A stretch of 64,000 nucleotides of DNA from SH-MAG3 sp035461245 (GTDB lineage Bacteria > Gemmatimonadota > Gemmatimonadetes > Longimicrobiales > RSA9): contig DATHVP010000037.1 of the NCBI GenBank assembly GCA_035461245.1, positions 1 to 64,000 on the forward strand, read 5' to 3'. Below, piece by piece: positions 17,176 through 24,373 of the stretch. The notes below the pieces were generated by a model, which saw nothing but the letters and a program-made list of their open reading frames with translations, did no database searches and was not told the origin of the DNA. A program made the translations under genes and the position numbers. How positions within the stretch are numbered: position 1 is the first letter of the stretch; every line of letters starts with the position of its first letter.

Positions 17176-18011
17176 AGCGGCTGCGACAGGCGTTCGTGGA
17201 GGACGGACGGACCCATGTTGTCCCGCAGGAACGCGGCGGCCGCCTCAGCGCCCGACGCCAGCCGATCTTCCACCTCGCCGAGGAGTGCGGCATCCGCGCC
17301 TTCCTCCGCGAACTCGGCACGGGCCAGCGCGTCCTGGGCGGCGTCGTCCCAGCCCGCGGCCTGCGCCGCCAGCGCTGCCAGCAACTGGACCTCCGCATCG
17401 TGGGGCCGTTCGTCGGCCGCCCGCAGCAGTGTCTCCGCCGCCTCCTCACCCCGCTGCAGCTCGGCATACACAAGGCCCAGCAGGGCCCGCGTCCACGAGT
17501 CATCTTCCGCCAGTACCAGCGCCTGCTCCATGGCATCGGCGGCAGCGGTCAGGTCGCCCTTCAGGGCATGGGCTATACCCAGTTCACCATGCACAACCGG
17601 GTCATCGGGTTCCAGCGCCACGGCCGCATCGAGTTGCTCCAGCGCCTCGACAAACATGCCTTCCCGGGCCAGGTACGCGCCGTAATGCAGGCGCGTCACC
17701 GCCAGGTCCGGCCCTGTCAGCGCAGCCGCCCGCAGTGTCGCCTCCGCCTCGGGGTCGTCAAAGGCCGCGAGCCCCGCGCCGGCCAGCGCCATGAGCTGCG
17801 GGTCCGTCGGCTCGGCGGCCACGCAGCGCTTGAAGTACTCGTACGCCGCGCCATCATTGCCCAGCTCCCGCTCGGCCACCGCCAGCCAGCCCAGCAGGAA
17901 CGGGTCCTCGCCCGCATCCTGCAGCGCGCCCGCCAGCAGCTCCGCCATTTCCTCGAAACGCTGTTCCTCGCCCAGGTCCAGCGCTTCCTTCAGGATCGCA
18001 TCTACGTCCAT
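17172..18011 (-). CDS. TPR protein heading the M16 operon
   Basis: 279 residues from the ATG at 18011 (a TTG codon precedes it in frame). Six or so TPR-like helical pairs are visible (LLGWLAVAERELGNDGAAYEYF, VHGELGIAHALKGDLTAAADAM, ALLGLVYAELQRGEEAAETLL). It is strongly acidic and Ala-rich, with no signal peptide, so cytoplasmic. As first gene of the chain with both M16 pairs it may act as a scaffold or substrate adaptor, but that is inference. The hairpin repeat cluster at 18039-18213 lies just upstream. Confidence 0.8.
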   Translation of the reverse strand: MDVDAILKEALDLGEEQRFEEMAELLAGALQDAGEDPFLLGWLAVAERELGNDGAAYEYFKRCVAAEPTDPQLMALAGAGLAAFDDPEAEATLRAAALTGPDLAVTRLHYGAYLAREGMFVEALEQLDAAVALEPDDPVVHGELGIAHALKGDLTAAADAMEQALVLAEDDSWTRALLGLVYAELQRGEEAAETLLRAADERPHDAEVQLLAALAAQAAGWDDAAQDALARAEFAEEGADAALLGEVEDRLASGAEAAAAFLRDNMGPSVLHERLSQPL

Positions 18012-18038
18012 CAACTCACCATCAGATCAGGTTAACCA

Positions 18039-18213
18039 GCGCAGGCCGCGAAGCGAGTCTGCGCCCCGTCCAGAGCAGGCCAGCGAAGCAAGCCTGCACC
18101 CATCCACCGCGGGCAAGCGCAGCGCGCCCGCCACCACCGCGTGAGCGCAGCGAAACGCGCCCCACCGCGTGAGCGCAGCGAAACGCGCCCACCGCGTGAG
18201 CGCAGCGAACGCG
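18039..18213. repeat. Constant-loop, variable-stem hairpin cluster 2
   Basis: Six hairpins lie in tandem: 18039-18064 (GCGCAG/CTGCGC), 18075-18097 (GCAGGC/GCCTGC, loop CAGCGAAGCAA), 18109-18131 (GCGGGC/GCCCGC, loop AAGCGCAGCGC), and three CGCGT/ACGCG units at 18138-18159, 18166-18187 and 18193-18213 with loops GAGCGCAGCGA(A). The last three are separated by short CCACC-type linkers. The cluster lies between apgM and the TPR gene, both on the minus strand, and stops two bases before the apgM stop codon. Confidence 0.88.
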
Positions 18214-18214
18214 C

Positions 18215-19429
18215 CTACGCCCCGTACTTTGCCAGCCGACCCGCGTGTGCCAGGGCCATGGTCATCAATTCGCGGCCGGGTATGATGCCGAGCTCGCCCC
18301 GGGCGCACGCCCGTTCCCCGAAGGTGGCACTGGCTTCGGGCCGGCACCACGGTGACGTGATCATGACAGGCACGGGATGCCACGAATGCGCCTGCATCCG
18401 GGACGGCGTGGAATGGTCGCCCGTCACCAGCATCACGTCCGGCTGCAACGCCTCGACGCGGGGGATCAGTGCGTCCACGGTCTCGATGGCTGCCGCCTTC
18501 GCCTGGAAATCGCCGTCCTCGCCCCGGGAGTCCATGGCCTTGAAGTGGACGAAGTGGAAATCGTACTCGTCGAACTCCTCGCTGAGCACGTCAATGGCTT
18601 CGGCCTCCGAGTCCGGCACGCGTGCACCGTGCATGCCCACCAGCCGGGCCACGCCGCGGTACATGGGATACTTCGCAATGGCCCTGGCCTTCAGCTTGTA
18701 CCGCTCCTCGAAAGACGGGAACGGATGGTACGCATCAATGCCGCGGGCCAGGATGGCGTTCGCCGTCGGCTCGTCACGCAACACGTCGAACGCCGAGTCA
18801 ATGACCTGCTGCAGCAGTGCCGCCGTCTCCTCCGCCTCCGGTTCCAGCGCCCGCACCGGCAGCGGTGGCACGCCCTCCTGCTGGGGGTCCGTGTCCGCCA
18901 GCAGCGCCGACAGCTGCCGCCCACGCACGACCATCACGGCCCGGTGCTCCTTCTCCGACTCGAAGAACACACGCATGCCGCCCGGCGCCGTGACATTGTC
19001 CTGGAGCTTCTTCACCAGCCGCACGTTCTCCACGTCCGCAGGCCGGCCGGCTCGCCGGTCGGTGATCAGCCCCGCATCGTCGATGGTGGCGAAATTGAGG
19101 CGGATGGCGATGTCGCCGGGCTGCACGGCGAAGCCTACGCCCAGCGCCGACAGGACGCCCCGGCCGATGGCATATTTCACCGGGTCGTACCCGAACAGCG
19201 AAAGATGGCCGGGGCCACTGCCGGGCGTCACACCGTAGCCCACGGGCCGCTGGAGGCCCAGGGCGGCGCCAGCCGCCAGCCGGTCGAGGTTCGGTGTGCT
19301 GGCCGTCTCCAGCTCCGTCCGCCCGGTGGCCGGGTCGGGCAGCCCACCCACCCCGTCCAGCACCAGCATCACAATCCGACCGCCCGCAGGCAGCGTCAGC
19401 ATGTCCGGGAATACCGTGGTGGTCGCCAT
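18215..19429 (-). CDS. apgM: Cofactor-independent phosphoglycerate mutase, archaeal type
   Basis: 404 residues from the ATG at 19429, the usual length. It interconverts 2- and 3-phosphoglycerate in glycolysis and gluconeogenesis. The metal-site motifs of the alkaline-phosphatase superfamily are in place: VMLVLDGVGGLPD at the N-terminus, STPNLDRLAA with GSGPGHLSLFGYDP carrying the catalytic Ser region, HFKAMDSRGEDGD, and the C-terminal LVTGDHSTPSRMQAHSWHPVPVM. Several kilobases of surrounding genes are unrelated, and the gene is divergent from the aminotransferase. Confidence in the family is high. Confidence 0.93.
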   Translation of the reverse strand: MATTTVFPDMLTLPAGGRIVMLVLDGVGGLPDPATGRTELETASTPNLDRLAAGAALGLQRPVGYGVTPGSGPGHLSLFGYDPVKYAIGRGVLSALGVGFAVQPGDIAIRLNFATIDDAGLITDRRAGRPADVENVRLVKKLQDNVTAPGGMRVFFESEKEHRAVMVVRGRQLSALLADTDPQQEGVPPLPVRALEPEAEETAALLQQVIDSAFDVLRDEPTANAILARGIDAYHPFPSFEERYKLKARAIAKYPMYRGVARLVGMHGARVPDSEAEAIDVLSEEFDEYDFHFVHFKAMDSRGEDGDFQAKAAAIETVDALIPRVEALQPDVMLVTGDHSTPSRMQAHSWHPVPVMITSPWCRPEASATFGERACARGELGIIPGRELMTMALAHAGRLAKYGA

Positions 19430-19586
19430 TTGTCGTTCTCTGCGAGGATCTCGGTCCGTAACGAGGCAAAGGTAGCGGGGCAGCAACAGCGGGCAAGCCC
19501 GTCCAGCGGACAGGGTGGCACCGCGCCCGCCGCCATGGCAGATTGGAGCGCACGGTATACAATCCCCGCAACTGCGCAGACCACAC

Positions 19587-20705
19587 ATGAGCAGCTTCCA
19601 GCCGTTCGTCATGGAACGGTGGCAGTCAATGTACGAGAACCTCGTCGACTTCAACCTGTCAGAGAGCGGCGTGGACCCCGTCACACTCGCTGAACTGCTG
19701 GCGCTGGCCGGCGATGACGGGGGCGAACGGCTGGCGCCGACCCGCCTGGGCTACGGCCAGAGCAACGGCACGGAGGCGCTCCGCCTGCGCATCGCCGAAC
19801 TCTACCACGGCGCGGGCGTGGACGACGTCGTCGTCTGCAATGGCAGTGCGGAAGCCAACTTCCTCGCCGTCTGGGAGCTCGTGGAGGCAGGCGACGAGGT
19901 GGTCATCATCGTACCGACGTACATGCAGACCCACGGCCTGGCCCGCAGCCTGGGGGCCCGGGTGGTGGAGGTGCCGCTGCGGGAGGAGCTGGGCTGGCAG
20001 CCGGACCCCGACGAGATCCGCCGCGCCGTCACCGACCGGACCCGGCTGCTGGTGGCGACGAACCCGGGCAATCCCACGGGCGCGGTTTTCAGCGACACCG
20101 TCCGTGGCGCCATCACGGAGGCCGTCTCCCGCAGCGGCGCCTGGCTGCTGGCGGACGAGGTCTACACCGGTGCCGAGCTGGACGGCCCGGAGACGCCGTC
20201 GTTCCTTGGCGCCTGCGAGCGCGTCATCGCCACCGGCTCACTGTCCAAGGCGTACGGGCTGCCCGGCCTGCGCATCGGCTGGGCCGTAACGGACCGGGCC
20301 ACGGCCGATGCCCTCTGGGCTCGCTCCGACTACACCACCATCTCGCCGGGCGACCTGACGGACCGCCTGGCCCGCGTCGCCCTGGACCCGGCCGTCAGGC
20401 CCCAGCTCCTCCAACGCACCCGCTCCATGGTCCGCCGCGGCCTCGACACCCTCGAGGAATGGCTCCACGCCCGGGGCGGATTCCACTGGCGGGCACCTGA
20501 CGCCGGCGCCATCTGCTTCGTCCGCTACGACGCCGACATTGACTCCGCGACCCTCGCCGAGCGACTCCGGGCGGAGCAGAGCGTCCTCGTCGTGCCCGGC
20601 GCCCATTTCGGCCTGGGCCCTTACCTGCGCCTCAGCCTGGGCGTCGAGCCCGACTACATGAGACGCGCACTGGAGCGGATCGGAACGGTGGTGGATGGTC
20701 AGTAG
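19587..20705 (+). CDS. PLP-dependent class I/II aminotransferase
   Basis: 372 residues from the ATG at 19587. Fold-type I motifs are clear: LGYGQSNGTEALRLRIAELY, VCNGSAEANFLAVWELVEAGDEV, ATNPGNPTGAVFSD, LLADEVYTGAEL, and the PLP lysine Lys221 in GSLSKAYGLPGLRIGW, with a C-terminal arginine in YLRLSLGVEPDYM. The motif set fits aspartate- or alanine-type aminotransferases; substrate specificity cannot be told from sequence. It is divergent from apgM, and hairpin cluster 3 begins right after the stop. Confidence 0.88.
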   Translation: MSSFQPFVMERWQSMYENLVDFNLSESGVDPVTLAELLALAGDDGGERLAPTRLGYGQSNGTEALRLRIAELYHGAGVDDVVVCNGSAEANFLAVWELVEAGDEVVIIVPTYMQTHGLARSLGARVVEVPLREELGWQPDPDEIRRAVTDRTRLLVATNPGNPTGAVFSDTVRGAITEAVSRSGAWLLADEVYTGAELDGPETPSFLGACERVIATGSLSKAYGLPGLRIGWAVTDRATADALWARSDYTTISPGDLTDRLARVALDPAVRPQLLQRTRSMVRRGLDTLEEWLHARGGFHWRAPDAGAICFVRYDADIDSATLAERLRAEQSVLVVPGAHFGLGPYLRLSLGVEPDYMRRALERIGTVVDGQ

Positions 20706-20707
20706 TG

Positions 20708-20766
20708 CGCGGGCTCACGCGGTTCGCCCGCGGGTGGATGGTGGCGGGCTCGCCCCGCTCGCCCGC
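20708..20766. repeat. Constant-loop, variable-stem hairpin cluster 3 (inverted)
   Basis: Two hairpins have CGCGGGC/GCCCGCG (20708-20732, loop TCACGCGGTTC) and GCGGGC/GCCCGC (20744-20766, loop TCGCCCCGCTC). Both loops are 11 nt. Read on the minus strand the second loop is GAGCGGGGCGA and the linker is CACCATCCACC, matching clusters 1 and 2 in the opposite orientation. The cluster starts two bases after the aminotransferase stop codon. Confidence 0.82.
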
Positions 20767-20832
20767 GGAAACGGCAGATTCGCGGGATCCGGGTGGACGC
20801 AGCGGGGTATCGCCTCACAACAGTGACAACCG

Positions 20833-20861
20833 ATTACGTTTACGTTCCCGTTCCCGTTACG
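20833..20861. repeat. Degenerate hexamer tandem repeat
   Basis: ATTACG, TTTACG, TTCCCG, TTCCCG and TTACG follow one another without a gap about 60 bases upstream of the L,D-transpeptidase start, in an otherwise gene-free stretch. Confidence 0.6.
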
Positions 20862-20917
20862 TTCAGGCACATGCCTTGCTCTTCCGGACAGTGAACCGGA
20901 TGGAAGGAGCAGTAGAG

Positions 20918-21757
20918 ATGATCAAGGGTTTGCGACGCCAGTTTCTTGCAGCCGTACTGATGGCGGCAGGTTCGGGGGCGAGCGCGAGCTACGCGGCGAC
21001 ACCGGACCCGGTCGCCAGGGGTTACGAGGTCAGCGAGGATGGCCTGCACCTGGTGCTGAACGTGGCCGGCAACTGGCTCTACGTCTATGAGAACGGCGAG
21101 CGCACACGGACGTATTCCGTGTCCGTGGGCCTGCCGGGCTACGAGACGCCGCCTGGCGAGTACAACATCGGCCATATCAACTGGAACCCGTGGTGGCGTC
21201 CACCGGACAGCGAATGGGCGCGCGGTCGCACGGCGGAGCCGCCGGGCAGCCCCACAAATCCCATGGGCCGCGTGAAGATCCATTTCGCGCCGTTGCTGTA
21301 CATCCACGGCACGCCCGAATCGGAGGCCCTGGGCTACCCGGCATCACGGGGCTGCGTGCGCATGCGCAACGACGACGCCATCGAATTGGCCCGGCTGATT
21401 CACAGCTATGCCTCGCCGCGGCTGCAGCAGAGCACCCTCGACGAGCTCGTGGCGTCGCCCACGCGGGATCGCACCATCAACCTGAGCCAGCCGGTGCGTT
21501 TCACCGCCCACTATGAGGTGGCCACCGTGGAGAACGGGTTCCTGGTCATCTACCCGGATATCTACGGGCTGGTCCCGAACCAGCTGCGCGACCAGGTGGA
21601 GCTTGCGCTGGAGCAGCACGGCGTGGACCTCCGCCGCGTCAACCAGGAGCACCTCGAACGGTTGCTGAACAAGGGCGCCACGCGCCGGGTGGTCATTGCC
21701 ATGGACGATCTCGTGCCGGGCTGGCGGCCCGGTCGCACCACCTCGCCACAGCGGTAG
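20918..21757 (+). CDS. L,D-transpeptidase (YkuD domain)
   Basis: 279 residues from the ATG at 20918, chosen because GGAAGGAG lies eight bases upstream and the product begins with a signal peptide (MIKGLRRQFLAAVLMAAG, cleavage near SYAA-TPD). The YkuD domain spans about residues 45-180, with the catalytic signature IHGTPESEALGYPASRGCVRM (His and Cys). It would make 3-3 peptidoglycan cross-links or attach proteins to peptidoglycan in the periplasm. The C-terminal 90 residues (FTAHYEVATVENGFLVIYPDIYG onwards) form a further small domain seen in some YkuD enzymes. A receiver gene follows one base later. Confidence 0.9.
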   Translation: MIKGLRRQFLAAVLMAAGSGASASYAATPDPVARGYEVSEDGLHLVLNVAGNWLYVYENGERTRTYSVSVGLPGYETPPGEYNIGHINWNPWWRPPDSEWARGRTAEPPGSPTNPMGRVKIHFAPLLYIHGTPESEALGYPASRGCVRMRNDDAIELARLIHSYASPRLQQSTLDELVASPTRDRTINLSQPVRFTAHYEVATVENGFLVIYPDIYGLVPNQLRDQVELALEQHGVDLRRVNQEHLERLLNKGATRRVVIAMDDLVPGWRPGRTTSPQR

Positions 21758-21758
21758 C

Positions 21759-22172
21759 ATGATGACGGCGCAGCCTGACCCACCGGAGAGCGGCAGGCCG
21801 CGCGTCCTCATCATCGAGGACAACGCCGACCTGCTCGGTATCCTGGAGCAGTTGCTGGCCGTTGACTATGACATCAGCACGGCACGACGCGGCGAGGATG
21901 GCGTATCCATGGCGCTCACCATCCGCCCCGATGTCATCATTCTCGACCTCCAGCTCCCGCAGATGGACGGCATCGAGACCGGCCGCTGGATCAAGAGTGA
22001 GCTGGGCAACGACGTCGCCATCCTCGTGCTCACCGCCGTCGCGGGGAAGGGGGATCCGGAGGCCATCCTGGAGTCCGGCTGCTGTGATGCCTACCTGGCG
22101 AAGCCCGCGTCCCTCGATGCCATTCGCAGCCGGGTGGCAGAGCTGCTCGCATCAGGTTCGAGAGCGGAGTAA
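21759..22172 (+). CDS. Stand-alone response-regulator receiver domain
   Basis: 137 residues forming a single receiver domain: acidic pocket IIEDN (Glu20, Asp21), phosphoacceptor Asp63 in VIILDLQLPQMDG, Thr in LVLTAVAG, and Lys in YLAKPASLD. No output domain, so it probably works by protein-protein contact. Its stop overlaps the kinase start (TAATG), which points to a joint role with that kinase and the degenerate receiver further on. Confidence 0.88.
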   Translation: MMTAQPDPPESGRPRVLIIEDNADLLGILEQLLAVDYDISTARRGEDGVSMALTIRPDVIILDLQLPQMDGIETGRWIKSELGNDVAILVLTAVAGKGDPEAILESGCCDAYLAKPASLDAIRSRVAELLASGSRAE

Positions 22173-23155
22173 TGAGGGGAGGCGCGCCGCCCCGTCGGCC
22201 AGGCCTGCTGGACGCGCGGCGTGCCCGACCCTACCGGCAGAATACTGCGACGTTTCCCTACCCCGTGGGCTACCGCATCGCCGGGGACCTCGTTGTCACC
22301 GGCCACCTGGGCATGGGCCGCAGCTGCCACCTCTACCAGGTCTGGAGCGCCCGGGAGTGGTGCGCCCTCACGTGCAAGATCGTCGCGCCGGACCGGGCCG
22401 AGTCGCGGCAAGCCATCGCCGCCCTGCGCCGCGAGGGCAGGATACTCCGCGCCGTTGGCCATCCCAACGTCGTCCACTGCTTCGGCGAGGGTGAGCACGA
22501 CGGCCTGCCGTACCTGATTCTGGAGTACCTGGACGGACCGACGCTGTTCGACGTTCTGGAGCGACAGTCGCAGCGACGGCTGGAGATAAGCGATGCGGTG
22601 CGAACGGCCATCCATATCGGGGCGGGCCTGTATCACCTGCACCGCCGTGGCTTCCTGCATCTGGACCTGAAGCCGGCGAACCTGCTGCTTCGTGACGATG
22701 TCCCGGTCCTTATCGACCTGGACACTGCGCGGCGAGCCGACCCGGACCGCCGGCCGAACCGCTGTATTGGGACGGCCCCGTACATGGCGCCGGAGCAGGT
22801 ACGGCGCTCGCCGCTGGGCCCGGCCGCGGACATCTATGGGCTGGGCTCCCTCCTGTATGAACTGCTTACGGGTCGCTGGGTTTACGAGGATGTCTACGAC
22901 CTGCCCACGGAGGATGGCCGTCCGCGCCAGTACCCCCAGGCGGATGGGGACCCGCCGCCGCCGCCCCGGCGGTTCAGGCCGGAAATACCGGCGACCCTGG
23001 AGGCGACCGTCATGGCGTGCCTGGAGCTGGACCCGGCCAACCGCTTCCCCTCCATGCACCCGCTGCTCCTCGCCCTCGCCGGCGAGTTGCAGGAGCCGGT
23101 CTCCCTCTGGCCCGCGGGCACGCCGGTCGAGCGCCGGCAGTACCCACGGGACTGA
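22172..23155 (+). CDS. Ser/Thr protein kinase with altered DFG motif
   Basis: 327 residues, soluble, with a Hanks-type kinase domain: Gly-rich loop GHLGMGRSC (44-52), Lys69 in CALTCKIV, Glu88, catalytic loop HLDLKPAN (163-170, Asp165), and APYMAPEQVR with DIYGLGSLLYELLTGRW. The metal-binding DFG is DLD (182-184), so the aspartate remains but Phe and Gly do not, and HRD is HLD. There is no membrane segment or sensor domain. It is embedded between two receiver proteins, so it may link phosphotransfer signals to Ser/Thr phosphorylation. Whether it is active is open. Confidence 0.85.
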   Translation: MRGGAPPRRPGLLDARRARPYRQNTATFPYPVGYRIAGDLVVTGHLGMGRSCHLYQVWSAREWCALTCKIVAPDRAESRQAIAALRREGRILRAVGHPNVVHCFGEGEHDGLPYLILEYLDGPTLFDVLERQSQRRLEISDAVRTAIHIGAGLYHLHRRGFLHLDLKPANLLLRDDVPVLIDLDTARRADPDRRPNRCIGTAPYMAPEQVRRSPLGPAADIYGLGSLLYELLTGRWVYEDVYDLPTEDGRPRQYPQADGDPPPPPRRFRPEIPATLEATVMACLELDPANRFPSMHPLLLALAGELQEPVSLWPAGTPVERRQYPRD

Positions 23156-23223
23156 AACAGGGGAACGAGGTTTGCACTTCGGGTTACCCGATCAGGCCAG
23201 CATTCCCTGCACCGGTGGCACGC

Positions 23224-23613
23224 ATGAAAACGGTCCTCGTCGTGGACGACGATTTCGATACCCGCACGATCTGGTTGACGGTGCTTCAGCATCGGGGGTA
23301 CGCGACGCTTGACGCCGCGGACGGCGGGTCAGGCATCCAGATGGCCCGGGACCACCAGCCGGACGTGATCATCATGAACATGTCCATGCCGAAGCTGGAC
23401 GGGATCGGTGCCACTACAGTGCTGCGCGAGGACCCGCTGACGGCCCATATCCCGATCATCGCCTGCACCGGCTTTGTGCGGGAGGACGGCCTGGATGAGG
23501 CGGAGGATGCCGGCTGCGACGCCTACCTGGAGAAGCCCTGCGAGCCGTCGCGGGTGGTGGAGGAAGTGGCGCGCTTCATCGGCCCGCCGGTGGCCGCCGG
23601 CGACGCCGCCTGA
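23224..23613 (+). CDS. Degenerate receiver domain lacking the phosphorylation Asp
   Basis: 129 residues, a single receiver domain starting MKTVLVVDDDFDT. Most landmarks are present: the acidic triad DDD at 8-10, Thr in IIACTGF, and Lys in YLEKPCEPS. The residue at the phosphorylation position is Asn52 (VIIMNMSMPKLDG). Asn cannot be phosphorylated in the usual way, so this is a pseudo-receiver or one locked in one state. It lies 68 bases after the kinase gene in the same direction. Confidence 0.87.
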   Translation: MKTVLVVDDDFDTRTIWLTVLQHRGYATLDAADGGSGIQMARDHQPDVIIMNMSMPKLDGIGATTVLREDPLTAHIPIIACTGFVREDGLDEAEDAGCDAYLEKPCEPSRVVEEVARFIGPPVAAGDAA

Positions 23614-23662
23614 CGCAGGCCCGGCCGCCGGGCCACGCCTGACGCCTGGAGGATGTGTCGGA

Positions 23663-24364
23663 CTACGCCTGCGCGGGTGCCGGTGACGTTGTGATGCGCC
23701 GCTCGCTGGCCACCCAGCCATCGAGGAGTTCGATGACGCGGTGGCCGTACTCGGCATTCTGCTCCGAGTGTGTCACCTGGATGATGGTAGTGCCCTGGTC
23801 GTTGAGACGGCGGAACAGTTCCATGATCTCACGGCCCTGAGCGGAGTGCAGATTGCCGGTGGGCTCGTCCGCCAGGATGAGCCTGGGGCTGGCCACCACC
23901 GCTCGGGCCACGCCCACAAGCTGCTGCTGCCCGCCGGAGAGCTGGCTGGGATAGAGGTCCTTCTTGCCGACGATATTGAAGCGGTCCAGCGTGTCCCCGA
24001 CGATGGCAGCGCGTTCCCCACGGGGTATGTCCCGGTAGGACAGCGGGATCTCGAGGTTCTCGTAAACCGTCAGGTCGTCCAGCAGGTGATACTGCTGGAA
24101 GACGAAGCCGATGGTTCGCTTATTGAGAGCCGCCCGCTGTTTCAGGTTCAGCAGGTGCACCGGCTGGTCCAGCAGGTGGTACTCACCATGCCAGGCGGCG
24201 TCCAGCATGCCCAGGATACCGAGGAGCGTGGACTTCCCCGCCCCGGACGGGCCCATGATGGTGACGAACTCGCCCTGCGCGATATCCAGGTTGATATTCC
24301 GCAGGACGTAGATCCGGCCCGCCTTCGTCTCGAAGTATTTCTCGACGTTGCGCAGTTTCAGCAT
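23663..24364 (-). CDS. LolD/MacB-type ABC transporter ATPase, no adjacent permease
   Basis: 233 residues: Walker A GPSGAGKST, Q-loop FVFQQYHLLDDLTVYENLE, signature LSGGQQQ, Walker B LILADEPTGNLHS and switch His in VTHSEQ. The VFQ..LL..LTV.EN and DEPTGNL pattern is that of MacB/LolD/FtsE ATPases, which power lipoprotein release or antibiotic/peptide export. No FtsX-like permease is encoded in the window. The gene lies nine bases after the M56-TonB gene on the same strand, so it is probably regulated by BlaI together with it. Confidence 0.92.
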   Translation of the reverse strand: MLKLRNVEKYFETKAGRIYVLRNINLDIAQGEFVTIMGPSGAGKSTLLGILGMLDAAWHGEYHLLDQPVHLLNLKQRAALNKRTIGFVFQQYHLLDDLTVYENLEIPLSYRDIPRGERAAIVGDTLDRFNIVGKKDLYPSQLSGGQQQLVGVARAVVASPRLILADEPTGNLHSAQGREIMELFRRLNDQGTTIIQVTHSEQNAEYGHRVIELLDGWVASERRITTSPAPAQA

Positions 24365-24373
24365 GGCCCTCGT

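Noticed and set aside
18027..18383. Protein read through hairpin cluster 2
   Set aside because: The frame exists only because the repeats lack stops; the product is a string of repeat-derived residues and overlaps apgM.
22091..23059. Long open frame on the strand opposite the kinase gene, and many similar antisense frames elsewhere
   Set aside because: They mirror real genes in GC-rich DNA, lack ribosome-binding sites and have Arg/His/Gly-rich products without family motifs.
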